This document shows positions 34,901 to 41,725 of a DNA stretch of 64,000 nucleotides, one piece after another. The stretch is from assembly GCA_034667465.1 (NCBI GenBank), contig JAXDJV010000023.1, positions 1 to 64,000 of the forward strand, in the 5' to 3' direction. Source of the stretch: JAOBAU01 sp034667465. GTDB taxonomy: Bacteria; Acidobacteriota; Thermoanaerobaculia; Gp7-AA8. The position numbers and the translations under genes are program-made. The notes beneath the pieces were generated by a model. It did no database searches. It saw only the letters and a list, made by a program, of their open reading frames with translations, and was not told the origin of the DNA. How positions within the stretch are numbered: the first letter of the stretch is position 1; each line of letters begins with the position of its first letter.

Positions 34901-35872
34901 AACGTCGCGCTCAATCTCACCAGCGGTCAGGACCTCGCGTGGCAACAGCGGATGGCGGAATCGTTCACGATCACGCCGCTGCATTCGGGGAGCGCCTATC
35001 TCGGCTATCGCAACTCGCGCGAGTACGGCGGACCGGACGGAATCTCGCTCGGAACCGCGGTGGCGACGTCCGGCGCAGCGGCCAGTCCGAACATGGGCTA
35101 TCACTCGTCACCGCTGATGGCGTTCCTCCTCGCGTTTTTCAACATCCGCCTCGGTTCGTGGCTCGGCAATCCCGGACTTCCCGGACAGGCGACGTATCAG
35201 GAAGCGCATCCGAGCTCGAACCTCGTGCCGCTCTTCGCCGAAGTGGTCGGCTCGACGAGCGATCAGTCGAAGTGGGTCTATCTCTCCGACGGCGGTCACT
35301 TCGAGAATCTCGGTCTCTATGAAATGGTGCTGCGGCGCTGCCATCGCATCGTCCTGAGTGATGCCTGTGCGGATCGGAACTTCGCATTCGAAGATCTCGG
35401 CAACGCGATTCGGAAAATTCGCACGGACCTCGGCGTACCGATCGACATCGAGAACATGGACCTGATGACGCCGCGAGCGAATGATGGCTCGTTCGCTCCG
35501 GGACGGTACGTCGCGCGCGGCGCGATTCGGTACAGCGCCGTCGATAAGAATGCCGAGGATGGAACGTTGATCTACATCAAAGCGGGCATTTACAAGGACC
35601 CGTGGTTCCCGCGCGACGTCTACAACTACGCGAAGGAATCGCTCGCCTTCCCGCACGAGACGACCGCCGATCAGTACTTCAGCGAGTCGCAATTTGAAAG
35701 CTATCGCGCCCTCGGCCGTCACGCCATCAACGAGATCTCCGACAACTATCCGACACAGGCCGCCGCGGATGCGCGGCTGGAGATCATCGCCAAGACGTTC
35801 GAGAGCGTCGATTCGTTCATTTCAGTCGCGCAGCAAAACTCCGGACCGCGTCCGAACCCGCCTGTCTCATGA
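31952..35872 (+). CDS. Patatin-like phospholipase with large embedded membrane domain
   Basis: The 1306-residue protein has the patatin/cPLA2 oxyanion motif CISGGGIRSATFALG near residue 236 and the nucleophile segment FLSTVSGGGYIGSWL near 265. The catalytic Asp motif YLSDGGHFENLGLYEM is near 1112, about 840 residues later. The space between holds about nine hydrophobic helices (residues 360-830) and a soluble segment. The first 200 residues are helical, Glu/Ala-rich and probably coiled-coil. GGAGG lies at 31942-31946 before ATG 31952. It should hydrolyse acyl esters at the membrane; the substrate is unknown. Its last 6 nt overlap the convergent methyltransferase gene. Confidence 0.85.
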   Translation: MASLPLELHEVLEQEYVSMYGPLKRPEYGELYDSEQIVDVEWAHRILCACADALKATPAQAEAFDGDTTFRRAALAGKGASQKAIRAGQAAADERENLSEEIELQAQPSDENEEKLERAAAAERAAAAEIAALSARREIAQTLSTLVAIDACPNLAGSPALTARGKLLTEQYSAFLHIAVDRDPVHGARELRRAIVDEAFSGAVKSLRDIRLENVYSALHVRAKEEKPRTALCISGGGIRSATFALGIIQGLASAGVLSKFDFLSTVSGGGYIGSWLSSWTRRHRDGIAGVEDDLQRADTAVARRWPYPSSTKGNVVYPTPADTTPRELPKAKLDPEPRPVRHLREYSNYLSPRLGLLSADSWTVATIYIRNLLLNLLVLVPILAMLLAWPRLFSYLLARSRFVDPLVLPWIFTGCVAIGFAYIGWSRPVAYGAAAEQKKPGSANSRYFICCVLPLTAAAMALSIFWARAYTRPAILHHEWTLGAVAASIFAMTLLPHLLYYGRYRRALASVRRSGFVSENKRFSAGVEKTLVELFAVSVALLTSAALYWLLANKVFYDPLRATPQLAQLPPLLRFGQPSFPQQQFYVCFAVPAILLVFFVQASVFVGLSSRKNDDADREWWGRAGAIALMITAGLALVSFIAVFGPIAFYNAPVLLGSLGGAAGIGAALLGFSDKTSAKQKEEEGKADIAGKLAAALIVPLFVVLLLASISLASTWLVQNFRRPSADTSAMPWSALVNFESVATHTSQVVSLGKTFELKESIPPAPRVTVPALRSSAHLATIETTTRTELLLFALVGLISVALSSSIGVNKFSMHALYRNRLIRAYLGASRYNRDPDSFTGFDENDNLQMWELRREVIWSSSIVDAAKFIDALQGTGKLETHIWNALLPETRALVGAKPLDPRATDALVQNLNHILMTGNLRTVVDPPRWAAVKDNQLGYARPFINRAIVDVRFPDHIRPMARPDDKKDKDDRMSRPPLHVVNVALNLTSGQDLAWQQRMAESFTITPLHSGSAYLGYRNSREYGGPDGISLGTAVATSGAAASPNMGYHSSPLMAFLLAFFNIRLGSWLGNPGLPGQATYQEAHPSSNLVPLFAEVVGSTSDQSKWVYLSDGGHFENLGLYEMVLRRCHRIVLSDACADRNFAFEDLGNAIRKIRTDLGVPIDIENMDLMTPRANDGSFAPGRYVARGAIRYSAVDKNAEDGTLIYIKAGIYKDPWFPRDVYNYAKESLAFPHETTADQYFSESQFESYRALGRHAINEISDNYPTQAAADARLEIIAKTFESVDSFISVAQQNSGPRPNPPVS

Positions 35873-36880
35873 GCGCGTCACCTCGATCAGCAGCGTCAGT
35901 CCGGTTTCCTCGCGCGTGATCGAGATTTCATGCGCGGGGATTCCGGCCGCTTCGCAGTAGCGGCGGATGTCGGCTTCGCTTCGTTCGATCAGGAACCAGT
36001 CGCCGAAGTATTCGATGAGCGGGCGATACGGATTGCCGGCGGCGATGTTGGTGAAGAAGAACGCGCCGCCCTGTTTGAGCAGCGAGTACGAATGCTCGAT
36101 GAGGTAGATGGCGTGCTTTTCCGGCAGGTAGTCGAAGAGACCGCCGGCGAGGACGAGATCGAAAATCGGTCCGAGCTGCGCGATCTTGCGGACGACCTTC
36201 AGCGCATTGCCGGGACGATAGTGCGAACGATCGCGGATTGGCGCGAGGGCGCGCGCGGAGAACGAGAGCGCGTCGGCGTCGTTGTCGTTGAGCCACAGCT
36301 CGCCGAGGAGTGAAGGGAGGTGCGCGGCGATGCGGCGGAGATCGGGACAGCTGCCGCAGGCGATCGTGAGCACGCGCGCGCTGCCGGGATGGTCGAGCAG
36401 CGTGCGCATGATGCGCGCGGCCTGATGCTGGACTTTGTTGCGATGCTGTTGCGCGATGGAGCGGCTCAGCGCATACGACTCGCAGAACCACGGCAGCGTT
36501 CCTTCCTCCGCGCGATTGGTGGCGCTGCAGAGATGCTCGACCGTCTCGAAATCGCCGGGATACGCGCGCGGCCAATCCTGCAGACGCTTCACGAATGGGG
36601 AGCGAGCGTGAATGCGCCGAACGGGCTCGAGCACTTCGACGATCTCCGCGCGCGTGTAGCCGGCCTGCTCGCACGCGACGATCGCGGCGCAGAGCTGATG
36701 AACGACCGCGAGGACGCGGTGATACAGCTCCTGCCGGCCGGCCGTTTCACCTTCGAGCGCGACGAACGTCCGGACGAGCGCACGAAGAGCATCAACCTCA
36801 TCTTCGGAACGGGACGTGGATCCGACGAAGGGGTTTGAATGGACCGCCATCATCCGGTTTCCTCTCACGTGAAGTTCCAT
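35867..36880 (-). CDS. SAM-dependent methyltransferase-like protein
   Basis: The 337-residue protein has a helical N-terminal half with WPRAYPGDFETVEHLC and a class I methyltransferase half (ARVLTIACGSCPDLRRIA as motif I, LWLNDNDADALSFS as motif II, FDLVLAGGLFDYLPEK as motif IV, LKQGGAFFFTNIA). The overall plan recalls PhcB-type methyltransferases that make 3-hydroxy fatty-acid methyl esters, but that assignment is tentative. A GGAGGG site precedes ATG 36880. It may act with the convergent lipase on a lipid. Confidence 0.65.
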   Translation of the reverse strand: MELHVRGNRMMAVHSNPFVGSTSRSEDEVDALRALVRTFVALEGETAGRQELYHRVLAVVHQLCAAIVACEQAGYTRAEIVEVLEPVRRIHARSPFVKRLQDWPRAYPGDFETVEHLCSATNRAEEGTLPWFCESYALSRSIAQQHRNKVQHQAARIMRTLLDHPGSARVLTIACGSCPDLRRIAAHLPSLLGELWLNDNDADALSFSARALAPIRDRSHYRPGNALKVVRKIAQLGPIFDLVLAGGLFDYLPEKHAIYLIEHSYSLLKQGGAFFFTNIAAGNPYRPLIEYFGDWFLIERSEADIRRYCEAAGIPAHEISITREETGLTLLIEVTRS

Positions 36881-36927
36881 GATTGCCCTCCACGCGAGAG
36901 GAGACGGACGAGGCGAGAAAGTTCACA

Positions 36928-37779
36928 TTACGGAAGGTTGGCGTCCGGACGGGAAAGCGTCGCCAGATGTTGCCGCGCTTCGTCCGCCCATTGCGATTTC
37001 GGATCGAGCGTGAGGTATTGCTTCCACGCATCGGCCGCCGGTTGCGCGAGACCGAGCCGCTCGAGGATCAGCGCGCGGTTGAAGGCTGCTTCGGGCAGAT
37101 CGTGATCGAGCGCCAGCGCCTTGTCGGCAGCTGTCAGCGCACTCTTCAGCTGCTCGGATGAATCGTCGCGTATGGCGGCGGCGTAGTGCGCGGCGGCGAG
37201 ATCGCTCCAGACATGCGCATCAGTCGATGCATGCGCGGCGGCGTCGAGGTCGCGGATCGCTTCCTCGCGATGTTCGGTCAGCAGTTGCGCGACACCCGCC
37301 GCGTGCCGCGACTCCGGCGATGTCGACTCGCGCGCTTCCTGCAACACCTCACCGGCGGCGCCGGTGAGACGCATCTGTTCCGGATCGGCCGGCTCGTCGC
37401 CTCCGCGCATGACGTGGAGCGGCGCCCAGGCGAATCCGCTCAGCCGCACTTCCATCTCGCGGCGTTCCGTCGGTGCGGCGGCGATGAGTCGCTGCAGCGG
37501 ATCGTGTTGCGCCTGCAGGCGGATCATCCAGATCGCGCCGGCGACGATCACGATCGACGCGGCGGCGGCGAGCCACCAGGGCGCCGACATCTTTCGCGGC
37601 GTCGCGGCGCGCACTTCCTCGCGCGAGAATGCGGTGGCGTCGCGGAGCAGCGCGCGGCATTCCATGCAATCGCTCAAATGCTCCGTCACCGACGTGAGGT
37701 CCGCGCCCTCGAGTTCGCCTTCGATGAAGGCAGCGAGCGCTTCGGGCTCAGGATGCCGGCGCGATGCGGGTGTGCTCAT
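36928..37779 (-). CDS. Membrane anti-sigma factor with zinc-finger and TPR-like tail
   Basis: The 283-residue protein has the anti-sigma zinc motif HX3CX2C (H34, C38, C41), one membrane helix at about 68-87 and a C-terminal TPR-like domain (DLAAAHYAAAIRDDSSEQLK, RALILERLGLAQPAADAWKQ) that would be periplasmic. It should bind and hold the sigma factor encoded just upstream, with which it overlaps by 4 nt. The TPR part probably senses an envelope protein or peptide. Confidence 0.8.
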   Translation of the reverse strand: MSTPASRRHPEPEALAAFIEGELEGADLTSVTEHLSDCMECRALLRDATAFSREEVRAATPRKMSAPWWLAAAASIVIVAGAIWMIRLQAQHDPLQRLIAAAPTERREMEVRLSGFAWAPLHVMRGGDEPADPEQMRLTGAAGEVLQEARESTSPESRHAAGVAQLLTEHREEAIRDLDAAAHASTDAHVWSDLAAAHYAAAIRDDSSEQLKSALTAADKALALDHDLPEAAFNRALILERLGLAQPAADAWKQYLTLDPKSQWADEARQHLATLSRPDANLP

Positions 37780-38615
37780 CGCGAGATTTCCTCCTGTGCG
37801 CCCGCGTTCGTCGTCTCATCACCGGTAGACGGACGGACGGCTTTATTTCGCAGCTCGAACTCCAGCCGGACGCCGCGCGCGCCGATGAGTCCGTCAACGT
37901 CCTCCGCGCCGACGCCGGCACGCTCGAGCTCCGCGCGTACGCCGTCGAGCCGTCGCTGGATGCGGCGATAGAGCTGCTTCGCGTCGATGTGCATCGAGCG
38001 GGCGATCTCGGCGACCGTCATGCCGGAATCGAATCGCAGCTGCAGCACGAGCCGGTCGTCGGCCGGGAGTCCGTCGATGAACGCGCGGACGATCGGCGAG
38101 AGACGATCGGAGACGCGCTGCGAGTCGCGGTCCGGCGGCGGCGCTTCATATCCGACCGCCTGCGCTTCTTCGAGATCGACGAGCCGCCGTTTCGGCGGAC
38201 GCGCCGGCAGGCGCGCCAGCAGCGCATCGAGCTCGGCGCGCGTCAGCGACGGATCGCGCTGGCGCAGAACGCCGAGCGCTTCGTCGACCGTGCGGCCGTC
38301 GCGATGCACGAGAACTTCGAGGGCGATCGCGGTGTCGCCGAGGCGTTTGGCTTCGCTGGAGGTGTGCCACTTGCCCCAGAGATGGATGCGATGATCGAGC
38401 AGCATTCGCTGGACGACGACGGCGAGGTAGGTGGCGAAGCTGCTGCGCGCCGCGAACTTCCGGATGATCGCGTAGTCGTTTTCGATGAGCTTCAGTTTGA
38501 CGACCGACGCGAATTCTTCCGCTTCAGCATCGTCGAGACGCTGCGCGCGGCAGATGTAGGCAACCACCCGCTCGACGAGCGCGAGGTTCTCCTCCAGGAA
38601 CTGCCGGGCGTTCAC
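37776..38615 (-). CDS. ECF-like RNA polymerase sigma factor
   Basis: The 279-residue protein has a sigma region 2 (AEEFASVVKLKLIENDYAII, KFAARSSFATYLAVVVQRML) and a region 4 helix-turn-helix (LPADDRLVLQLRFDSGMTVA, EIARSMHIDAKQLYRRIQRR). The linker between them is about 80 residues longer than in a minimal ECF sigma, and a 50-residue tail follows region 4. GTG 38615 is preceded by TAGTCT (38624-38629, minus) with an 8-nt gap. It is paired with the anti-sigma gene by an ATGA-type overlap. Its regulon is unknown. Confidence 0.85.
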   Translation of the reverse strand: MNARQFLEENLALVERVVAYICRAQRLDDAEAEEFASVVKLKLIENDYAIIRKFAARSSFATYLAVVVQRMLLDHRIHLWGKWHTSSEAKRLGDTAIALEVLVHRDGRTVDEALGVLRQRDPSLTRAELDALLARLPARPPKRRLVDLEEAQAVGYEAPPPDRDSQRVSDRLSPIVRAFIDGLPADDRLVLQLRFDSGMTVAEIARSMHIDAKQLYRRIQRRLDGVRAELERAGVGAEDVDGLIGARGVRLEFELRNKAVRPSTGDETTNAGAQEEISR

Positions 38616-38623
38616 GAGAGAGA

Positions 38624-38629
38624 AGACTA
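38624..38629 (-). promoter_or_regulatory. -10 box TAGTCT of the sigma factor gene
   Basis: TAGTCT on the minus strand ends 8 nt before GTG 38615; no Shine-Dalgarno. Confidence 0.4.
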
Positions 38630-38702
38630 ACCGAGATTAGGCGTTCCGGAGCGAGAGAGGTAGGGGAAGAGGGCCGGCCGTCACTCCTTATCGGGGGATG
38701 CG

Positions 38703-39059
38703 ATGCCGGACGCAGTGATCGATTCGAAGGCGAAATGGAACCGTACCGGAATCCGGGTGACGGCCGGAACGACGTATCGCCTGACGGCAGGTGGTCAGTG
38801 GAGCGATGCCAGCCACGATTGCGGCCCCGACGGATACGACGATCCGAAGCTCGCGCGCTACGTGCGCTGGCGCCGATTCGTATCGGCGAAGTGGTTCACG
38901 CTGATCGGCTCGGTCGACGGCCGGCACGAGTTCGTCATCGGCAACGGGACGACGTGGAAGGCGCCGGCCAGCGGCGAGCTGCGGTGCTACGCGAACGACG
39001 TCGCGGTGATGTACTGGAACAACAAGGGGAGCGTGAAACTGAGCGTGACTCAGGTTTGA
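38703..39059 (+). CDS. PA-IL (LecA)-like lectin domain protein
   Basis: The 118-residue protein is one beta-sandwich domain resembling the galactose-binding lectin LecA: VTAGTTYRLTAGGQW, a variable loop with Asp-rich DCGPDGYDD, and the closing LRCYANDVAVMYWNNKGSVK, whose Asn/Asp cluster matches the LecA calcium and sugar site. There is no signal peptide, as for LecA. It may bind galactosides or act as an adhesion or toxin-associated subunit. It is divergent from the sigma factor gene. Confidence 0.65.
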   Translation: MPDAVIDSKAKWNRTGIRVTAGTTYRLTAGGQWSDASHDCGPDGYDDPKLARYVRWRRFVSAKWFTLIGSVDGRHEFVIGNGTTWKAPASGELRCYANDVAVMYWNNKGSVKLSVTQV

Positions 39060-39133
39060 ACGCGGGCCGGAGGCCGCGACGAGCCAGCGCCCTCAACTGG
39101 TGCCATAATGCCGCACGGCGCCGCGGGCGGGTT

Positions 39134-39180
39134 CGATCTTCGCATTGGAAGATCGCCGTACAAGGCCCGGTTGCGGCCTT
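39134..39180 (+). promoter_or_regulatory. Two hairpins in the HD-GYP gene leader
   Basis: CGATCTTC/GAAGATCG (39134-39141 with 39148-39155) forms a perfect 8-bp hairpin, and AAGGCC/GGCCTT (39162-39167 with 39175-39180) forms a second. A CATAAT -10 box lies at 39104-39109, so both hairpins fall in a leader of about 85 nt before ATG 39202. They could regulate translation or stability. The consensus of known c-di-GMP riboswitches is not visible. Confidence 0.4.
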
Positions 39181-39201
39181 CGACCACGACGACAGACCCG
39201 G

Positions 39202-41130
39202 ATGCAGACGTTGACCCTGATTCACTCGGACGTTTTCCCGATCGCGCAATATGCAGATGCGCTCGGCAGGGAGGCGATCGCGCCGCGGCAGGTCTCCACC
39301 CTCGAGAACCTCGGCGCGGACGGAAACGCCCTCCGCGTTCTCCTCGTCGATCCGTCGATCGGCAGCAACGGTCACGCTCCGACCTCTCTCGACGGCCGCA
39401 CCGCCGTCGTCGGCCTTGGACTCACCGAGCAGCCGAAGTGGCTTTCCGACGACAGCGTCTACTTCGATCTGCCGGAGAATCCCTCGTCGACCGTGCTGCT
39501 GAATACCGTCCGTCGCGCGTATCAGTTCCTCTTCCAGAAACTGCGCGCCGATCAGCTCGATCGTCAGCTCGCCGATCGCACGCGCGAGCTGCGCGAAGTC
39601 AGCCAGGTCGGTATCGCACTCTCGACGGAGCGCGATCACTCCGTCCTGCTCACGAAGATCCTTTCCAAAGCGCGCGAGCTGTCGCGCGCCGACGCCGGCT
39701 CGCTCTATCTGCTCGATGACGGGGATGACGGACGTGTTCTTCGCTGGAAGCTCGCCCAGAACGATTCGGTCGACGTCGACTTCGAAGAGCGCGTGCTGCC
39801 GATCACGAAGAAGAGTCTCGCCGGCTACGTCGCGCTGACCGGCGAACCGCTCGTCATCGACGACGCCTACGATCTGCCGCGGGACGCCGAGTACTCGATC
39901 AACCGTACCTTCGACGAAGAGAACGGCTACCTGACACGCTCGATCCTCGTCTTCCCGATGACGAATCACGTCGGCGAGGTGATCGGCGTGCTGCAGCTGA
40001 TCAACCGCAAACGTTCCGCGGCGAGGACGACGAAGCTGACCGCGGCGACGGTGCCGGACGAAGTGATCTCGTTCGACAGAGAGATCGTCGAAGTGATGCG
40101 CTCGCTGGCCGGCCAGGCGGCGGTGGCGGTCGAGAACAACCTGCTCTACGAATCGATCGAGCGGCTGTTCGAAGGATTCGTCACGGCGGCGGTCACGGCG
40201 ATCGAACAGCGCGATCCGACGACGTCCGGCCACTCGTTCCGCGTCGCCGATCTGACGGTCGAGCTGGCGCGCGTCATCGATCGCGATTCCGAGCGATACC
40301 CGAACGTGCGCTTCTCGAGCGATCAGGTTCGGGAGATGCGCTACGCGTCGCTGCTCCACGACTTCGGCAAGGTTGGCGTTCGCGAACAGGTGCTCGTCAA
40401 AGAGAAGAAGCTCTATCCGCTGCAGCTGGAGACAGTGCGCGCGCGCTTCGATTTCGTGATGAAGGCGGTCGAGAATCGCGCCAACGAACGAAAGCTCCGG
40501 CAGCTGCTCGAGCATGGCCGCGATGGTTACGAGGCGTTCGCGAAACAGGTGGACGAAGAGACCGGTGCGGAGATCGAGCGGCTGCAGAAAGACTTCGCGT
40601 TCATCGCGACGTCGAACGAGCCGACGGTGCTGCCGGAAGGAGACTTCCAGTATCTGCAGCAGCTGGCACAGCGCGAGTTCGACGACATCCGCGGCTCGCG
40701 TAGCCTGCTGCTGAAACCGGAAGAGGCGAAGATCCTCTCGATCCGCAAAGGAAACCTCGACGCGATCGAGCGCGGCGAGATCGAGAGTCACGTCACGCAC
40801 ACCTACAACTTCCTGCAGAAGATTCCGTGGACGAAGGACCTCATCGGCGTGCCGAACATCGCGTACGCGCATCACGAGAAACTGAACGGCCGCGGCTACC
40901 CGCGCAAACTGATGGCGCAGGACATCCCGCTGCAGTCGCGGATGATGACGGTCAGCGACATTTACGATGCGCTGACGGCGAACGATCGTCCGTACAAGCG
41001 CGCCATCTCGACCGACCGAGCGCTCGATATCCTGAAGATGGAGGTGGCGGACGGATTCCTGGATCCGACGCTCGTCGATCTCTTCATGGATGCGAAGGTG
41101 TACGAGCGAGCGGGCGTGTTGCGGACTTAG
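39202..41130 (+). CDS. GAF-HD-GYP cyclic-di-GMP phosphodiesterase-like protein
   Basis: The 642-residue protein has an N-terminal alpha/beta region (about 1-120), a GAF domain (about 150-310: SLYLLDDGDDGRVLRWKLAQ, ILVFPMTNHVGEVIGVLQLI) and an HD-GYP domain (ASLLHDFGKVGV near 384, HHEKLNGRGYP near 557). HD-GYP enzymes degrade cyclic di-GMP. The distance between the HD and HHE motifs is about 170 residues, roughly 100 more than usual, due to a helical insertion. A signal bound by GAF probably controls activity. It complements the GGDEF/EAL protein at 29269-30960. Confidence 0.88.
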   Translation: MQTLTLIHSDVFPIAQYADALGREAIAPRQVSTLENLGADGNALRVLLVDPSIGSNGHAPTSLDGRTAVVGLGLTEQPKWLSDDSVYFDLPENPSSTVLLNTVRRAYQFLFQKLRADQLDRQLADRTRELREVSQVGIALSTERDHSVLLTKILSKARELSRADAGSLYLLDDGDDGRVLRWKLAQNDSVDVDFEERVLPITKKSLAGYVALTGEPLVIDDAYDLPRDAEYSINRTFDEENGYLTRSILVFPMTNHVGEVIGVLQLINRKRSAARTTKLTAATVPDEVISFDREIVEVMRSLAGQAAVAVENNLLYESIERLFEGFVTAAVTAIEQRDPTTSGHSFRVADLTVELARVIDRDSERYPNVRFSSDQVREMRYASLLHDFGKVGVREQVLVKEKKLYPLQLETVRARFDFVMKAVENRANERKLRQLLEHGRDGYEAFAKQVDEETGAEIERLQKDFAFIATSNEPTVLPEGDFQYLQQLAQREFDDIRGSRSLLLKPEEAKILSIRKGNLDAIERGEIESHVTHTYNFLQKIPWTKDLIGVPNIAYAHHEKLNGRGYPRKLMAQDIPLQSRMMTVSDIYDALTANDRPYKRAISTDRALDILKMEVADGFLDPTLVDLFMDAKVYERAGVLRT

Positions 41131-41136
41131 GGACAA

Positions 41137-41212
41137 GGCATGAGGTATGGGTAATGAGGCATGAGTAAAGGCCTTTGCTCTTACTCATACCCCATGCCGC
41201 ATACCTCATGCC
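41137..41212. repeat. GAGGTATG palindromic repeat, copy 2, between convergent genes
   Basis: GGCATGAGGTATG (41137-41149) and CATACCTCATGCC (41200-41212) are perfect 13-bp outer arms. ATGAGGCATGAGTAAAGGCC and CTTACTCATACCCCATGCC form imperfect inner arms around an AAAGGCCTTT centre. It supplies the last Ala codon and the TGA stop of the minus-strand gene at 41206. It is the same family as 5460-5535. Confidence 0.8.
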
Positions 41213-41718
41213 TCTTCGACAATCGCGCGACAGAACTCCGCGCGCGCCGCGCTTCGTTTCGCCAGCCACTCGCGCGCGGTTTCACTCATCCACTCCGGCG
41301 GGACGATCGGTTCTGCGCGGACGACGTCGATGATCGTCTGTCCTTCGCGGCGCGAGCGTGAGAGCCGCTCGGCGAGCCCGCGAGCTCCGGCGCCGTCGAT
41401 GAGGATCGCGGATGCGATGGCGCGTTCCGCGTCGGACTCCGGCGCGTCGAGACGGCGAATCGACATCGCGGTGCGACGCAGCTCGCTCTCGTTCACGTCG
41501 CCGACCGAAAGCAGCACGCGCGAAAGGTTGCCGAGCTTCTCCAGCCAGTTGCCGAGCGGATGAAAGAGGATCAGCAGTTCGAGCTCGCGCGACGGCTCGG
41601 TAAGCCGCCGCGCGATGGCGCCGATGCGCTCGGCGTCGTCGGACCGCGACGCGCCGTCGAGGTCCTGATAGTGCGGACGGAGGAACGTTTCCAGCCGTTC
41701 CCGCAGGGTGTGATCCAT
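41206..41718 (-). CDS. Small helical protein, unknown function
   Basis: The 170-residue product is helical and charged with no signal or membrane segment (MDHTLRERLETFLRPHYQDL, then ILFHPLGNWLEKLGNLSRVL). I do not recognise it. The ATG at 41718 is preferred; a longer version from 41739 would overlap the preceding gene by 14 nt. It lies 7 nt after that gene's stop and is probably cotranscribed. Its stop codon comes from the palindromic repeat. Confidence 0.5.
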   Translation of the reverse strand: MDHTLRERLETFLRPHYQDLDGASRSDDAERIGAIARRLTEPSRELELLILFHPLGNWLEKLGNLSRVLLSVGDVNESELRRTAMSIRRLDAPESDAERAIASAILIDGAGARGLAERLSRSRREGQTIIDVVRAEPIVPPEWMSETAREWLAKRSAARAEFCRAIVEEA

Positions 41719-41725
41719 GAGCGCG

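Noticed and set aside
39060..39201. Cyclic-di-GMP riboswitch before the HD-GYP gene
   Set aside because: Hairpins are present, but I see no conserved GEMM-type core; called only a structured leader.
38935..41136. 733-codon antisense frame opposite the HD-GYP gene
   Set aside because: The longest shadow in the window; the opposite strand carries intact GAF and HD-GYP motifs.
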